DNA from: Candidatus Aalborgicola defluviihabitans
GTDB taxonomy: Bacteria > Pseudomonadota > Gammaproteobacteria > Burkholderiales > Burkholderiaceae_C
Length of the DNA: 64,000 nucleotides
Direction of reading: 5' to 3'
Assembly (NCBI GenBank): GCA_016705575.1
Contig: JADIXX010000002.1
Location: forward strand, 1 to 64,000
The notes under the pieces are model-generated. The model searched no databases. It saw only the letters and a list, made by a program, of their open reading frames with translations, and was not told the origin of the DNA. Position 1 is the stretch's first letter. Every line of letters starts with the position of its first letter. The translations under genes and the position numbers were made by a program. Below are positions 45,140-53,383 of this stretch, piece by piece.

Positions 45140-48100
45140 ATGGGTCGAAAAACTTTCAAGCGGACCGTGTTCGCACATGCCGTATTGCTGGCAATTGCAG
45201 CAACGGTATCCACCGGGGCCATGGCACAGTCCAATGCAACCGGTAGCCTGTCTGGCACCGTAGACATGACTCCTGGCGTGACCGTGGTCCTGACCAACAA
45301 GGACACAGGTGCTCGCCGAGTACTGACACCAGATGCTAACGGTCGCTTTAGTGCACCTTCCATGGCAACCGGTAACTACAAGGCCGAAGCGTTGGTCAAT
45401 GGCAAAGTTGTGAATAGCAACGACAACATTGAAGTTCGCGTCGGTCTCGGTACCGATGTCAGCCTGGGCACCTCATTGAAGACCGTCACGGTTGTCGGTA
45501 GTGCCAAGAAGATCGAAATGGCATCGATGGGCTCCACAACGGTGTTCACTGCCAATGATTTGGCTAAAGTGCCAGTGGCGGCCAACGTCGGCGCGGTTAT
45601 TCAGCTCGCACCCAACACGACCCGTGGTGACTCCCGCTTTGGTGGCGGTAACGCTCCAAGTTTTGGTGGTTCCAGTTCCTCTGAAAACGCTTATTACATC
45701 AATGGTTTCCCCGTCACAACCCTGCTGACCCAGGTTGGATTCTCCCAACTGCCATTCAACTCCATCTCCCAGGCCCAGGTTCTGACCGGCGGCTACGGCG
45801 CTGAATTCGGTCGTTCCACCGGCGGTGTGGTCAACATCGTGACCAAGAGCGGTACCAACGACTGGATGGCGGGTGCTTCGTACTCCATTTCGCCCAACAA
45901 CCTGCGTGCTTCTCAGAAAAACATCTATTACGAGCGCAATGGCACTCCTCTGGACGGCAAACTGCGCTTCTATAACGAAGCCAACGAACAGACTGACCAG
46001 ACCGTTTCCGGCTATATCGGTGGTCCGCTGATTCAGGACAAATTGTTCATGTTCTTCTCGGGCGAATATGCCCGCAGCACCTTTAGCAACAACCGTCTGG
46101 CCAACACGGCAGCTGCCGGTAGCCTTTCTACTGCCTCTTGGCAAGACCGTGTGGTACAGACCCCTCGCTACTTGCTGAAGTTGGACTGGAACGTAACCGA
46201 CGCAAACCATCTGGAGTACACCCGTATTTCCGACAAGGTTCAGGACAATCGTACCTATTCCGGTTTTAACTTCGGGACCCTGCAGCGCACCAATGCGCCT
46301 GGTGGCGGCGCTGACTACCTGAACTGGGGCCCTACACCTGTTGCATCGCAACAAGGCGCTGAAGTCGACATCCTGAAGTACACGGGCTATCTGACCGACG
46401 ACCTGACCTTGACAGCCGTTTTGGGACGCACCCGCACTCCCCACGAGCAGACCCCGGCTGGCTACAACCCCACCATTGCGCAAGTTTCCGCTCCTAGTGG
46501 AAATACCCCTCCGTCACTCGGCGTAGTTCCTATCTTGCAAGGTACCACCGGCAATCTTTTGACACCTGGTGCGTTTGACACCAACAAGGGCGCTCGCTTG
46601 GACGTGGAATGGAAGGCAAACAGCAACCACACCCTGCGCGTTGGTATTGAGAAGAACACCATCGATTCCCTGGCAGGTGCAAGCACTGCCGGTGGCAATC
46701 TGTGGGTGTACCTGAAGACCGATCCGCTGACCCAGCCAGACATACATACCCAACCCACCAGCAGCGTTGTCGGTAACCCCCTGGCGCAGCAAGGTTACTA
46801 TGTACAGCGCGTTGTGAGTGCGACCAAGTCAACACCAACCGTTGACCAGACCGCGCAGTACATCGAAGACCGCTGGCAAATCACTCCCACTGTGTTGTTG
46901 TCCCTGGGCCTGCGTAACGAAGGTTTTAACAACAAAAACGGTGACGGCAAATCCTACATCGACCTGCCTACGCAGATTGCCCCCCGTTTCGGCGCAACTT
47001 GGGATGCCAAAGGTGACCAGTCTCTGAAGGTCTTCGGTAACCTGGGCCGCTACCACGTGCCACTGCCAACCAACGTGGCAGTCCGCGGAGCCGGTTCTTC
47101 GTTGAATGCACAGACCGACTACGTGTACACCGGCATCGATGCCAATGGTATGCCTACCGGCCTCACAGCCATCAGCCCGTTTTACTCGGCTAATAACGAG
47201 TTGGGTCAAGCCAAGGACCCACGTGAAGTGGCCGCTCAGGACATGAAGGGCAACTACCAGGACGAATTGGCATTCGGCTTTGAGCAGGCTGTTTCCAAGA
47301 ACCTGAATATTGGTGCGAAAGTCACGTACCGTACCCTGCGCACGGCCATTGATGACCATTGTGATGACCGTCCTTTCTATGCATGGGCTGCTCGCAATGG
47401 CGTCGATGCAAGTAACTGGGCGGGTTACAACTGCGCACTGTTCAATCCGGGTGAAGACAATACATTCAATCTCGACATGAACGGTGACGGCAAGCTGGAA
47501 AACATCCATTTGACGGCTGCCGACCTCGGCTTCCCACCAGTGGATCGCAAGTACATCGCTTTGGACCTGTTTGCAGAGCATCCGTTTGATGGCAAGTGGT
47601 ATGGCAAGGCAACCTACACGTTCTCCCGCAACGAAGGTAACTTCGAAGGCCAGTTGCTGTCCGACATCGGCCAGGCTGATGTATCTACATCACAAGCCTT
47701 TGACTTCCCTGAATTCAGCGTGAACGCCCAGGGACCTCTGCCAAACCAGCGTAAGCACCAGGTCAAGCTGTTTGGTTACTACCAACTGACCCCGGAGTGG
47801 GGCTTTGGTGGCAACTTCCTGTGGGCATCGGGCCGTCCGCGTAACTGCATCGGCAATGCGCCTGCCCCAGTTGGCAGCGATGCGCCCTTCGTTCCTGGTG
47901 ACCCAGTCACCAACTACTCGGGTTACGGTTCTGCGTACTTCTTCTGCCAAGGTCAACCTTCTCCCCGTGGTTCGCTCGGTGAGTTGGACGCTGACATGAA
48001 GCTGGACTTGAACTTCATTTACAAGCCAGGTTTTGCCAAGGGCCTGTCGCTGAAGATGGATGTTTTCAACGTGTTCAACAACCAGTCTGTTGAAGCCATT

Positions 48101-48217
48101 GAAGAACGCATGCACGCTCGCGGTTCTTCTACCGTGCAATCGACCTACAGCCAAGTGCAGAGCTACACCGCACCGCGCTCAGTTAAGCTGACCGCTTCTT
48201 ACGACTACAAGTTCTGA
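45140..48217 (+). CDS. TonB-dependent receptor, Oar-like, with N-terminal carboxypeptidase-regulatory-like domain
   Basis: About 1025 residues. Start at 45140 chosen for GGAG at the right distance; the earlier ATG at 45107 sits only two bases from a GGAGGA. Signal peptide GRKTFKRTVFAHAVLLAIAATVSTGAMAQ, then a small beta-domain (GSLSGTVDMTPGVTVVLTNKDTGARRVLT), the plug (YYINGFPVTTLL, VLTGGYGAEFGRSTGGVVNIVTKSGTNDW), and a large barrel ending in ASYDYKF, with a C-terminal Phe as in outer-membrane proteins. The convergent tonB-exb operon next door can supply energy. Oar-type receptors are linked to export or uptake of peptides and proteins; nearby peptide importers and oligopeptidase A fit that theme. 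Ligand unknown. Confidence 0.9.
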   Translation: MGRKTFKRTVFAHAVLLAIAATVSTGAMAQSNATGSLSGTVDMTPGVTVVLTNKDTGARRVLTPDANGRFSAPSMATGNYKAEALVNGKVVNSNDNIEVRVGLGTDVSLGTSLKTVTVVGSAKKIEMASMGSTTVFTANDLAKVPVAANVGAVIQLAPNTTRGDSRFGGGNAPSFGGSSSSENAYYINGFPVTTLLTQVGFSQLPFNSISQAQVLTGGYGAEFGRSTGGVVNIVTKSGTNDWMAGASYSISPNNLRASQKNIYYERNGTPLDGKLRFYNEANEQTDQTVSGYIGGPLIQDKLFMFFSGEYARSTFSNNRLANTAAAGSLSTASWQDRVVQTPRYLLKLDWNVTDANHLEYTRISDKVQDNRTYSGFNFGTLQRTNAPGGGADYLNWGPTPVASQQGAEVDILKYTGYLTDDLTLTAVLGRTRTPHEQTPAGYNPTIAQVSAPSGNTPPSLGVVPILQGTTGNLLTPGAFDTNKGARLDVEWKANSNHTLRVGIEKNTIDSLAGASTAGGNLWVYLKTDPLTQPDIHTQPTSSVVGNPLAQQGYYVQRVVSATKSTPTVDQTAQYIEDRWQITPTVLLSLGLRNEGFNNKNGDGKSYIDLPTQIAPRFGATWDAKGDQSLKVFGNLGRYHVPLPTNVAVRGAGSSLNAQTDYVYTGIDANGMPTGLTAISPFYSANNELGQAKDPREVAAQDMKGNYQDELAFGFEQAVSKNLNIGAKVTYRTLRTAIDDHCDDRPFYAWAARNGVDASNWAGYNCALFNPGEDNTFNLDMNGDGKLENIHLTAADLGFPPVDRKYIALDLFAEHPFDGKWYGKATYTFSRNEGNFEGQLLSDIGQADVSTSQAFDFPEFSVNAQGPLPNQRKHQVKLFGYYQLTPEWGFGGNFLWASGRPRNCIGNAPAPVGSDAPFVPGDPVTNYSGYGSAYFFCQGQPSPRGSLGELDADMKLDLNFIYKPGFAKGLSLKMDVFNVFNNQSVEAIEERMHARGSSTVQSTYSQVQSYTAPRSVKLTASYDYKF

Positions 48218-48240
48218 TAGTCATCTGAATCAGTCGTTCT

Positions 48241-48275
48241 AAAGCCCCTCGGACCGCGGTCCGAGGGGCTTTTTC
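48241..48275 (+). terminator. Strong Rho-independent terminator after the receptor
   Basis: AGCCCCTCGGACCG and its exact complement form a perfect 28-bp palindrome at 48243-48270, followed by TTTTTC on the plus strand. Because A residues precede it, it can also act on the minus strand. Confidence 0.9.
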
Positions 48276-48533
48276 TTTGCCCCGGCGTCGTCCGTGATTT
48301 ATCTTGTCGAGAGTGAGGCAAGCAGTGCTGATTGACGATACTCCAATAGTTGGTACTGTCATGCTGCAAACTCAGTTGCGCTTGACGCCACTGCATGCCA
48401 AGACCATTGTGGATCAAGTACCCAGGGGGGCCGTTGACTACGCTGCTGCTCAACACCCGCCTGCCAGCGCTTCACCATCACCAACCCCAAAGCTTTATGC
48501 GGCGCTCGCGATGTCCGGGCAATTTCCGGCCAC

Positions 48534-48558
48534 AAAAAAAGGCCACCGTGCGGTGGCC
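48534..48558 (-). terminator. Rho-independent terminator of the tonB-exb operon (copy 2)
   Basis: Minus strand: GGCCACCG-CA-CGGTGGCC followed by seven T. It lies about 45 bp after the tonB stop. It differs from the terminator of copy 1, so the duplicated block ends before it. Confidence 0.85.
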
Positions 48559-48603
48559 TTTTCAATAAAACTGTCCGGCATTGACAGCCGGAACCCAAAA
48601 TAC

Positions 48604-49251
48604 TTACTCAATCTTGAACACGAACTCCTGAGTCGCCAGGATCTCGGTGGCATCCTGAGTGCACTTGTACTGCATCATGGCTGCCTTCACAGCTGCATGG
48701 AATACCCGTGGTCCGGACAGGATAGTGACCTCCTTCACGGCACCATCCTTAACCAACGCCTGGGCACGCACAACGCCTTCGCTACCATCCTGGATAGCCT
48801 TGCGGGGCATCTCGGGCGCCACCTGCGTGGGGCAAGCCACCCGCAAGTCCGCGCGGTTGGGCGCTGGTTTGGGCGGTGCCACGGGTGCTGGTGGCGCAAT
48901 CACTGCCGGTGTAGGTGGCGGTGCCGCTACCGAGACGATGGTAGGCGCCGTGCTGGTTGTCGGTGGCGGCACATCCGGTGGTGGCACAAAAGGTGGTGGC
49001 GGCGCCTCTACCTTCGGTGCTTCCGGCGGCTTGATCTGCTTGGGCGGCGGCGGCGGCGGCGGCGGAATGATGACCTCCTGAATCACCACCGCTTCGAGTG
49101 GCTTCTTCAAGATCATCAGCGCGTTCTTCGCGGTGCCGGAGACGATGCCCCAGCCAATCAAGATGTGCAGTGCGATAACTATCACGATGCCTTTGTAGCG
49201 TCGTGATGGATCCCGGGGCTTGTAGACCGGATGTAAGCCGAGCGTGTTCAT
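48604..49251 (-). CDS. tonB: TonB energy transducer, intact copy 2
   Basis: 215 residues. One membrane anchor near 20-40 (GIVIVIALHILIGWGIVSG), an unbroken run of eight Pro and a Pro-rich linker to about 132, and a C-terminal TonB domain with RADLRVACPTQVAPEMPRKA and GAVKEVTILSGPRVFHAAV. It carries energy from ExbB/ExbD to outer-membrane receptors. Its ATG overlaps the exbD stop (49248-49251). The convergent Oar-like receptor is the likely client. Confidence 0.92.
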   Translation of the reverse strand: MNTLGLHPVYKPRDPSRRYKGIVIVIALHILIGWGIVSGTAKNALMILKKPLEAVVIQEVIIPPPPPPPPKQIKPPEAPKVEAPPPPFVPPPDVPPPTTSTAPTIVSVAAPPPTPAVIAPPAPVAPPKPAPNRADLRVACPTQVAPEMPRKAIQDGSEGVVRAQALVKDGAVKEVTILSGPRVFHAAVKAAMMQYKCTQDATEILATQEFVFKIE

Positions 49252-49676
49252 TGGATAAACTGCTCGCTTCCAACTACTGCCATCTTGGTCAGGCCCTTGC
49301 GTTTGGACGTGGACAAGACATTGGCAAACACCGCGTAACGCGACCCCTTGTTGGGCCGGATATGGACCTCAGGTTGTGTTGGTAACTGGCTGATGGCGTC
49401 CATATCGGACTCCAGTTCAGCGGCAGTCACCGCCACGCCCTGCCAGTACACGACACTGTTTTCATCGATATCGATCTGGACTTTCTCAGGCTTGATGTTG
49501 TTAGCTGGCGGCGTGCCGACCGGCATATCCAGGTTCACAGCGTGCAACTGGATGGGAATGGTGATGATCAACATCACCAGCAGCACCAACATCACGTCGA
49601 TTAGCGGCGTGGTGTTGATATCCATCATCACCTCTGGCTCCTCGGAACCCGAGCCCGATCCTACATTCATAGACAT
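49248..49676 (-). CDS. exbD: ExbD-family protein, copy 2, second gene
   Basis: 142 residues, same product as the gene at 13775-14203. Membrane helix with the proton-relay Asp: DINTTPLIDVMLVLLVMLIIT. The reading frame continues upstream to 50138 only because the preceding exbD is frameshifted; the natural start is the ATG at 49676 with the MSMNVGSGSG opening. Confidence 0.9.
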   Translation of the reverse strand: MSMNVGSGSGSEEPEVMMDINTTPLIDVMLVLLVMLIITIPIQLHAVNLDMPVGTPPANNIKPEKVQIDIDENSVVYWQGVAVTAAELESDMDAISQLPTQPEVHIRPNKGSRYAVFANVLSTSKRKGLTKMAVVGSEQFIQ

Positions 49677-49707
49677 ATAGTGATTCCTTCCAAAACCTGG
49701 TGCGGCC

Positions 49708-50138
49708 TCAGCCGCCCAGGGCTGGCGGTTCAGTGATGAACGCCACTTTGACAATACCCGCGCGCTGGCAAGCGTAAAGAATCTTGCCAACACCCTCGTA
49801 GCGGGAAGCCATATCACCGCGAATTTGCACCTCGGGCTGCGGCTTGACGGTCGAAACTTTTTCAGTTTCTCTACCAGCGCCTCGACATCGGATACCTTCT
49901 GGTCATACCAGTAGATGTTGTTAGTCGTATCTACCGAGATGATGATGTTTTCGGGCTTGGTTTCCCGAATTTCCACGCGTTCCTTGGGTAAAGACACGGG
50001 AATGGAGGTGGTCACCACTGGAATGGTGATCAGGAAGATGATCAGCATAACCAACATCACATCCACAAGGGGCGTGGTGTTGATGGCTGCGATTACAGCA
50101 TCTTCGTCACCGTCTGCACTACCTACGTTCATTGACAT
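49708..50138 (-). pseudogene. exbD: ExbD-family protein, copy 2, first gene, frameshift in a T run
   Basis: The start MSMNVGSADGDEDAVIAAINTTPLVDVMLVMLI matches the intact gene at 14235-14666. At about 49858-49862 the T run has five T where copy 1 has six. After VEKLKK the frame slips into FRPSSRSPR and runs on without a stop into the next exbD, giving an apparent 296-residue fusion. With one T restored the protein is normal, so a sequence error is likely; if real, the operon makes an ExbD-ExbD fusion with a scrambled linker. Confidence 0.85.
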
Positions 50139-50171
50139 AGAGCCATCCTTCTGCGTACGGTACGCAACGCA

Positions 50172-51020
50172 TCAGCTCTTGGAACTCGAACCCAGCAATA
50201 CGGCGTGCAAATCGCTGCCGAAGCTGCGAACGTCGTCCATCACACCTTTGTTGCGGCTCACCAGCCAGTTGTAGGCCAGCACAGCGGGAACGGCCACGGC
50301 CAGACCGATGGCGGTCATGATCAGTGCTTCACCCACGGGGCCGGCCACCTTGTCGATAGAGGCTTGGCCGGAAATTCCAATGGCGGTCAGCGCGTGGTAG
50401 ATGCCCCACACGGTACCGAACAGACCGACGAAGGGAGAAATGGAGCCCACAGTGGCCAGGAAGGAAAGGCCACCTTGCATTTCGCGGTTAACGCGGTCCA
50501 CCGAACGCTGGATGCTCATGCTGATCCAGTCGGCCAGGGGAATGTGGCCCATCAGACCGCTGTGCTTCTTGGTCGCTTCCACGCCCGAGGCGGCAATGAA
50601 TTGGTAGGGGCTGTCTTTGCTCAGAGCAGCGGCACCCTGGGCCACAGTGCCGGCACCCCAGAATTTCTCTGCCGCTTCACGGGAATAACCACTGACCTTA
50701 CGCTGCTCCAGCATCTTGACCACCAGGATGTACCAGCTGCCAATGCTCATGACGGCCAATATCAACAAAACGATCTTGGTTACAGCGTCAGAAGATTTCC
50801 ACAAGGCGCCAATGCCATAGGGGTTGTCGGTGCTTTCAACGGCGGCCTTGGCGGCGGCCGGTGCGGCTGCAGGAACGTCCATCTTGACTTCAGCAGCGGG
50901 CGCGGCCTCAGCAGCAGGCGCGGTGGTTTGGGCCAGGGCAGGAGCGGTCAGGCTGGCAGTGCCAACCAATGTAAGGCCCATGGCTAATACCCAGGCGCGA
51001 ACAAGCACTTTGAACTTCAT
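50172..51020 (-). CDS. exbB: ExbB/MotA-family proton channel protein, copy 2
   Basis: About 282 residues and intact. Signal peptide MKFKVLVRAWVLAMGLTLVG with cleavage near ALAQ, Ala-rich linker, then three membrane helices with LSFLATVGSISPFVGLFGTVWGI and EALIMTAIGLAVAVPAVLAYNW. Starts at ATG 51032, GTG 51026 or ATG 51020 are all possible; AAGGAA fits GTG 51026 or ATG 51020 best, and the GTG matches the context of copy 1. From about residue 35 the protein is nearly identical to copy 1, but its signal peptide is unrelated. Confidence 0.9.
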   Translation of the reverse strand: MKFKVLVRAWVLAMGLTLVGTASLTAPALAQTTAPAAEAAPAAEVKMDVPAAAPAAAKAAVESTDNPYGIGALWKSSDAVTKIVLLILAVMSIGSWYILVVKMLEQRKVSGYSREAAEKFWGAGTVAQGAAALSKDSPYQFIAASGVEATKKHSGLMGHIPLADWISMSIQRSVDRVNREMQGGLSFLATVGSISPFVGLFGTVWGIYHALTAIGISGQASIDKVAGPVGEALIMTAIGLAVAVPAVLAYNWLVSRNKGVMDDVRSFGSDLHAVLLGSSSKS

Positions 51021-51301
51021 ATGCACAATCATTTCCTTATAGAAAAACTACTAACTGGCGGGTGAATTCCGGGTCGGAATCCGGGGCGCAGCGTCCGTAA
51101 CTGCTAAATTTGAGAAGGCCGATTGTAATTTGCCTAAAGGAACCTTTGCGATAAGCTTACATAACCTTACTTAGCGTTTTCGCTATCAGGGTTTCCACTC
51201 GGTGGCGCCATTGCCCCTGCCTGCAACGGCTGTGCTGGCACTCCGGTTGCCAGTCCTTCCGTAAAATTCTGCGCTTTAGCCCACTGGCCAGGAACACCGG
51301 C

Positions 51302-53383
51302 ATGCCCACCTCCCATCGCTCCGAAGCCTTTGCCAATCCGCTGTTGCAACACTGGGTTCAGCCATATGGACTGCCTCCTTTCAGGGAGCTGGACGCGGCC
51401 CATTTCGGGCCGGCATTGGATCACGCACTGGAGCAGCACCGCAATGAAATTGATGCCATTGCCAATCGTGTTGATCCGCCCACCTTTGATAACACGCTCG
51501 CCACCCTGGATGCCAGCGGTCGCTTGCTGAACCGTATTTCCTTGTTATTCCACAACATGACGGCCAGCGAAACGTCGCCAGCATTGCAGGCGGCGCAACG
51601 GGAGATTGCCCCACTTTTGGCCGCCCACGACAGCGCGATGTACATGCACCCCACGCTGTTTGTCCGCATTGACACTTTGCACGCACATCGCCACGCACTG
51701 GGTTTGGATTCCGACCAGTTGCGCTTGTTGGAACGCGTGCACCTGGACTTCACCCGCGCGGGCGCCCGGCTTGACGGTGTTGCCCGCGCCCGCTACAGCG
51801 CAGTGATGGCCGAACTGGCCACGCTGCACACGCGCTTCATCCAGAATGTGTTGGCCGAAGAAGCTGCCTACGCACTGGAACTGCGCACCGAGGTTGATCT
51901 GGCCGGCCTGCCCGATTTTGTGCGCGCTGCCGCCCGCTCGGCTGCACAACAACGCGGCCTGGGCGACGATGTGTATGCCATCACCTTGTCGCCCTCGCTG
52001 GCCGAGCCTTTTTTGATCTACTCCAGCCGGCGCGATCTGCGTGAAACCCTGTGGCGCGCCCGCACTGCCCGGGGTGCCCACGAGGGCGAACACGACAACC
52101 GCCCGGTGGCGGCAGAGATCATGGCGCTGCGGCAAGAGCAGGCGGCCCTGCACGGCTTTGCCAGCTACGCCGACTATGAACTGGTGGATCGCATGGCCGG
52201 CAAAACCACGGCGGTACTCGACCTGCTGCAGCAAGCGTGGGAGCCGGCCAAGGCGCACGCCGAGGTGGACCGCCAAGCCCTCACCGAAATGGCCCGTGCG
52301 CTAGGTGAGCCCACCCCCATGGCCGCCTGGGACTGGCGCTACCTGGCCCACAAGGTACGCGCGCAGCGCTTTGACCTGGACGATGCCGAAGTTAAACCTT
52401 ACTTCTCGCTGGACGCCATGATTGCGGCCATGTTTGATTGCGCTGGGCGCCTGTTTGGCTTGCGCTTTGTGGAGCAACACGGCATTGCCCTGCACCACTC
52501 GGACGCCCGCCTGTGGGAAGTGCGTGGCGCCGACGATGCGCTGGTCGGCATCTTCATTGGCGACAATTTTGCCCGCAGCACCAAGCGCAGCGGTGCCTGG
52601 ATGAGCGTGTTCCGCAGCCAGTCTGGCCATAGTGGCGGCACCTTGCCCATCGTCATCAACAACAACAATTTCGCCAAGGCCAGCCCCACCCTGCTGAGCT
52701 TTGATGACGTGCGCACGCTGTTCCACGAATTCGGTCACGGATTGCATGGCCTGCTGTCCAACGTGCGCTACGAGCGCCTGGCCGGTACCCGGGTGCTGCG
52801 TGATTTTGTAGAGCTACCCTCACAATTGTTTGAAAACTGGGCGCTGGAGCCCGAGGTATTGCAACGCCACGCCCGCCACTACCAAACCGGCGAGCCCCTG
52901 CCAGCCGCGCTGCTGGACAAGCTGCTGCGTGCGCGGCGCTTTGACCAGGCCTGGGCCACCATCCAGTACACCGGCCCGGCCCTGATCGACATGGCCCTGC
53001 ACGCGCTGCCCAACGGCACACCAGTAGACGTGGCGGCCTTTGAGGCCGAGCAATGCGCTAAATTGGGGATTCCCGAAGACATTGGCCAGCGGCACTATTT
53101 GGCCCACTTCCAGCACCTGTTTGCCAGTTCCGGCTATGCGGCTGGCTACTACGTGTACATGTGGGCCGAGGTGCTGGAGGCAGATGGTTTTGCCGCTTTC
53201 ACCGAGACCGGCGACGCCTTTGACGCCACCACAGCCGAACGCCTGTTGCGCACCATTTACAGCACTGGTAACAGCCAGGAGCCGGCAGAGGCTTACCGTG
53301 CCTTTCGCGGACGCGACCCGCAGGTGCTGCCCATGCTACACAAGCGCGGCCTGCTGAGCGGCGAAGTTCACGTACCAATCTAG
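51302..53383 (+). CDS. prlC: Oligopeptidase A (M3 family)
   Basis: 693 residues, full length for PrlC. The zinc site is LFHEFGHGLHGLLSN (HExxH) near residue 477, with the third ligand in the VELPSQLFENW segment. SGTLPIVINNNNFAK-like and YAAGYYVYMWAEVLEADGF segments are typical. It degrades short peptides and cleaved signal peptides in the cytoplasm. Its last 48 bp overlap the convergent acetoacetyl-CoA synthetase gene. The upstream 280 bp are shared with the divergent exbB. Confidence 0.93.
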   Translation: MPTSHRSEAFANPLLQHWVQPYGLPPFRELDAAHFGPALDHALEQHRNEIDAIANRVDPPTFDNTLATLDASGRLLNRISLLFHNMTASETSPALQAAQREIAPLLAAHDSAMYMHPTLFVRIDTLHAHRHALGLDSDQLRLLERVHLDFTRAGARLDGVARARYSAVMAELATLHTRFIQNVLAEEAAYALELRTEVDLAGLPDFVRAAARSAAQQRGLGDDVYAITLSPSLAEPFLIYSSRRDLRETLWRARTARGAHEGEHDNRPVAAEIMALRQEQAALHGFASYADYELVDRMAGKTTAVLDLLQQAWEPAKAHAEVDRQALTEMARALGEPTPMAAWDWRYLAHKVRAQRFDLDDAEVKPYFSLDAMIAAMFDCAGRLFGLRFVEQHGIALHHSDARLWEVRGADDALVGIFIGDNFARSTKRSGAWMSVFRSQSGHSGGTLPIVINNNNFAKASPTLLSFDDVRTLFHEFGHGLHGLLSNVRYERLAGTRVLRDFVELPSQLFENWALEPEVLQRHARHYQTGEPLPAALLDKLLRARRFDQAWATIQYTGPALIDMALHALPNGTPVDVAAFEAEQCAKLGIPEDIGQRHYLAHFQHLFASSGYAAGYYVYMWAEVLEADGFAAFTETGDAFDATTAERLLRTIYSTGNSQEPAEAYRAFRGRDPQVLPMLHKRGLLSGEVHVPI

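Noticed and set aside
48304..49206. Long plus-strand open frame over tonB copy 2
   Set aside because: It is the shadow of the repetitive Pro-rich tonB coding sequence; the protein is an Arg/His/Trp-rich low-complexity string.
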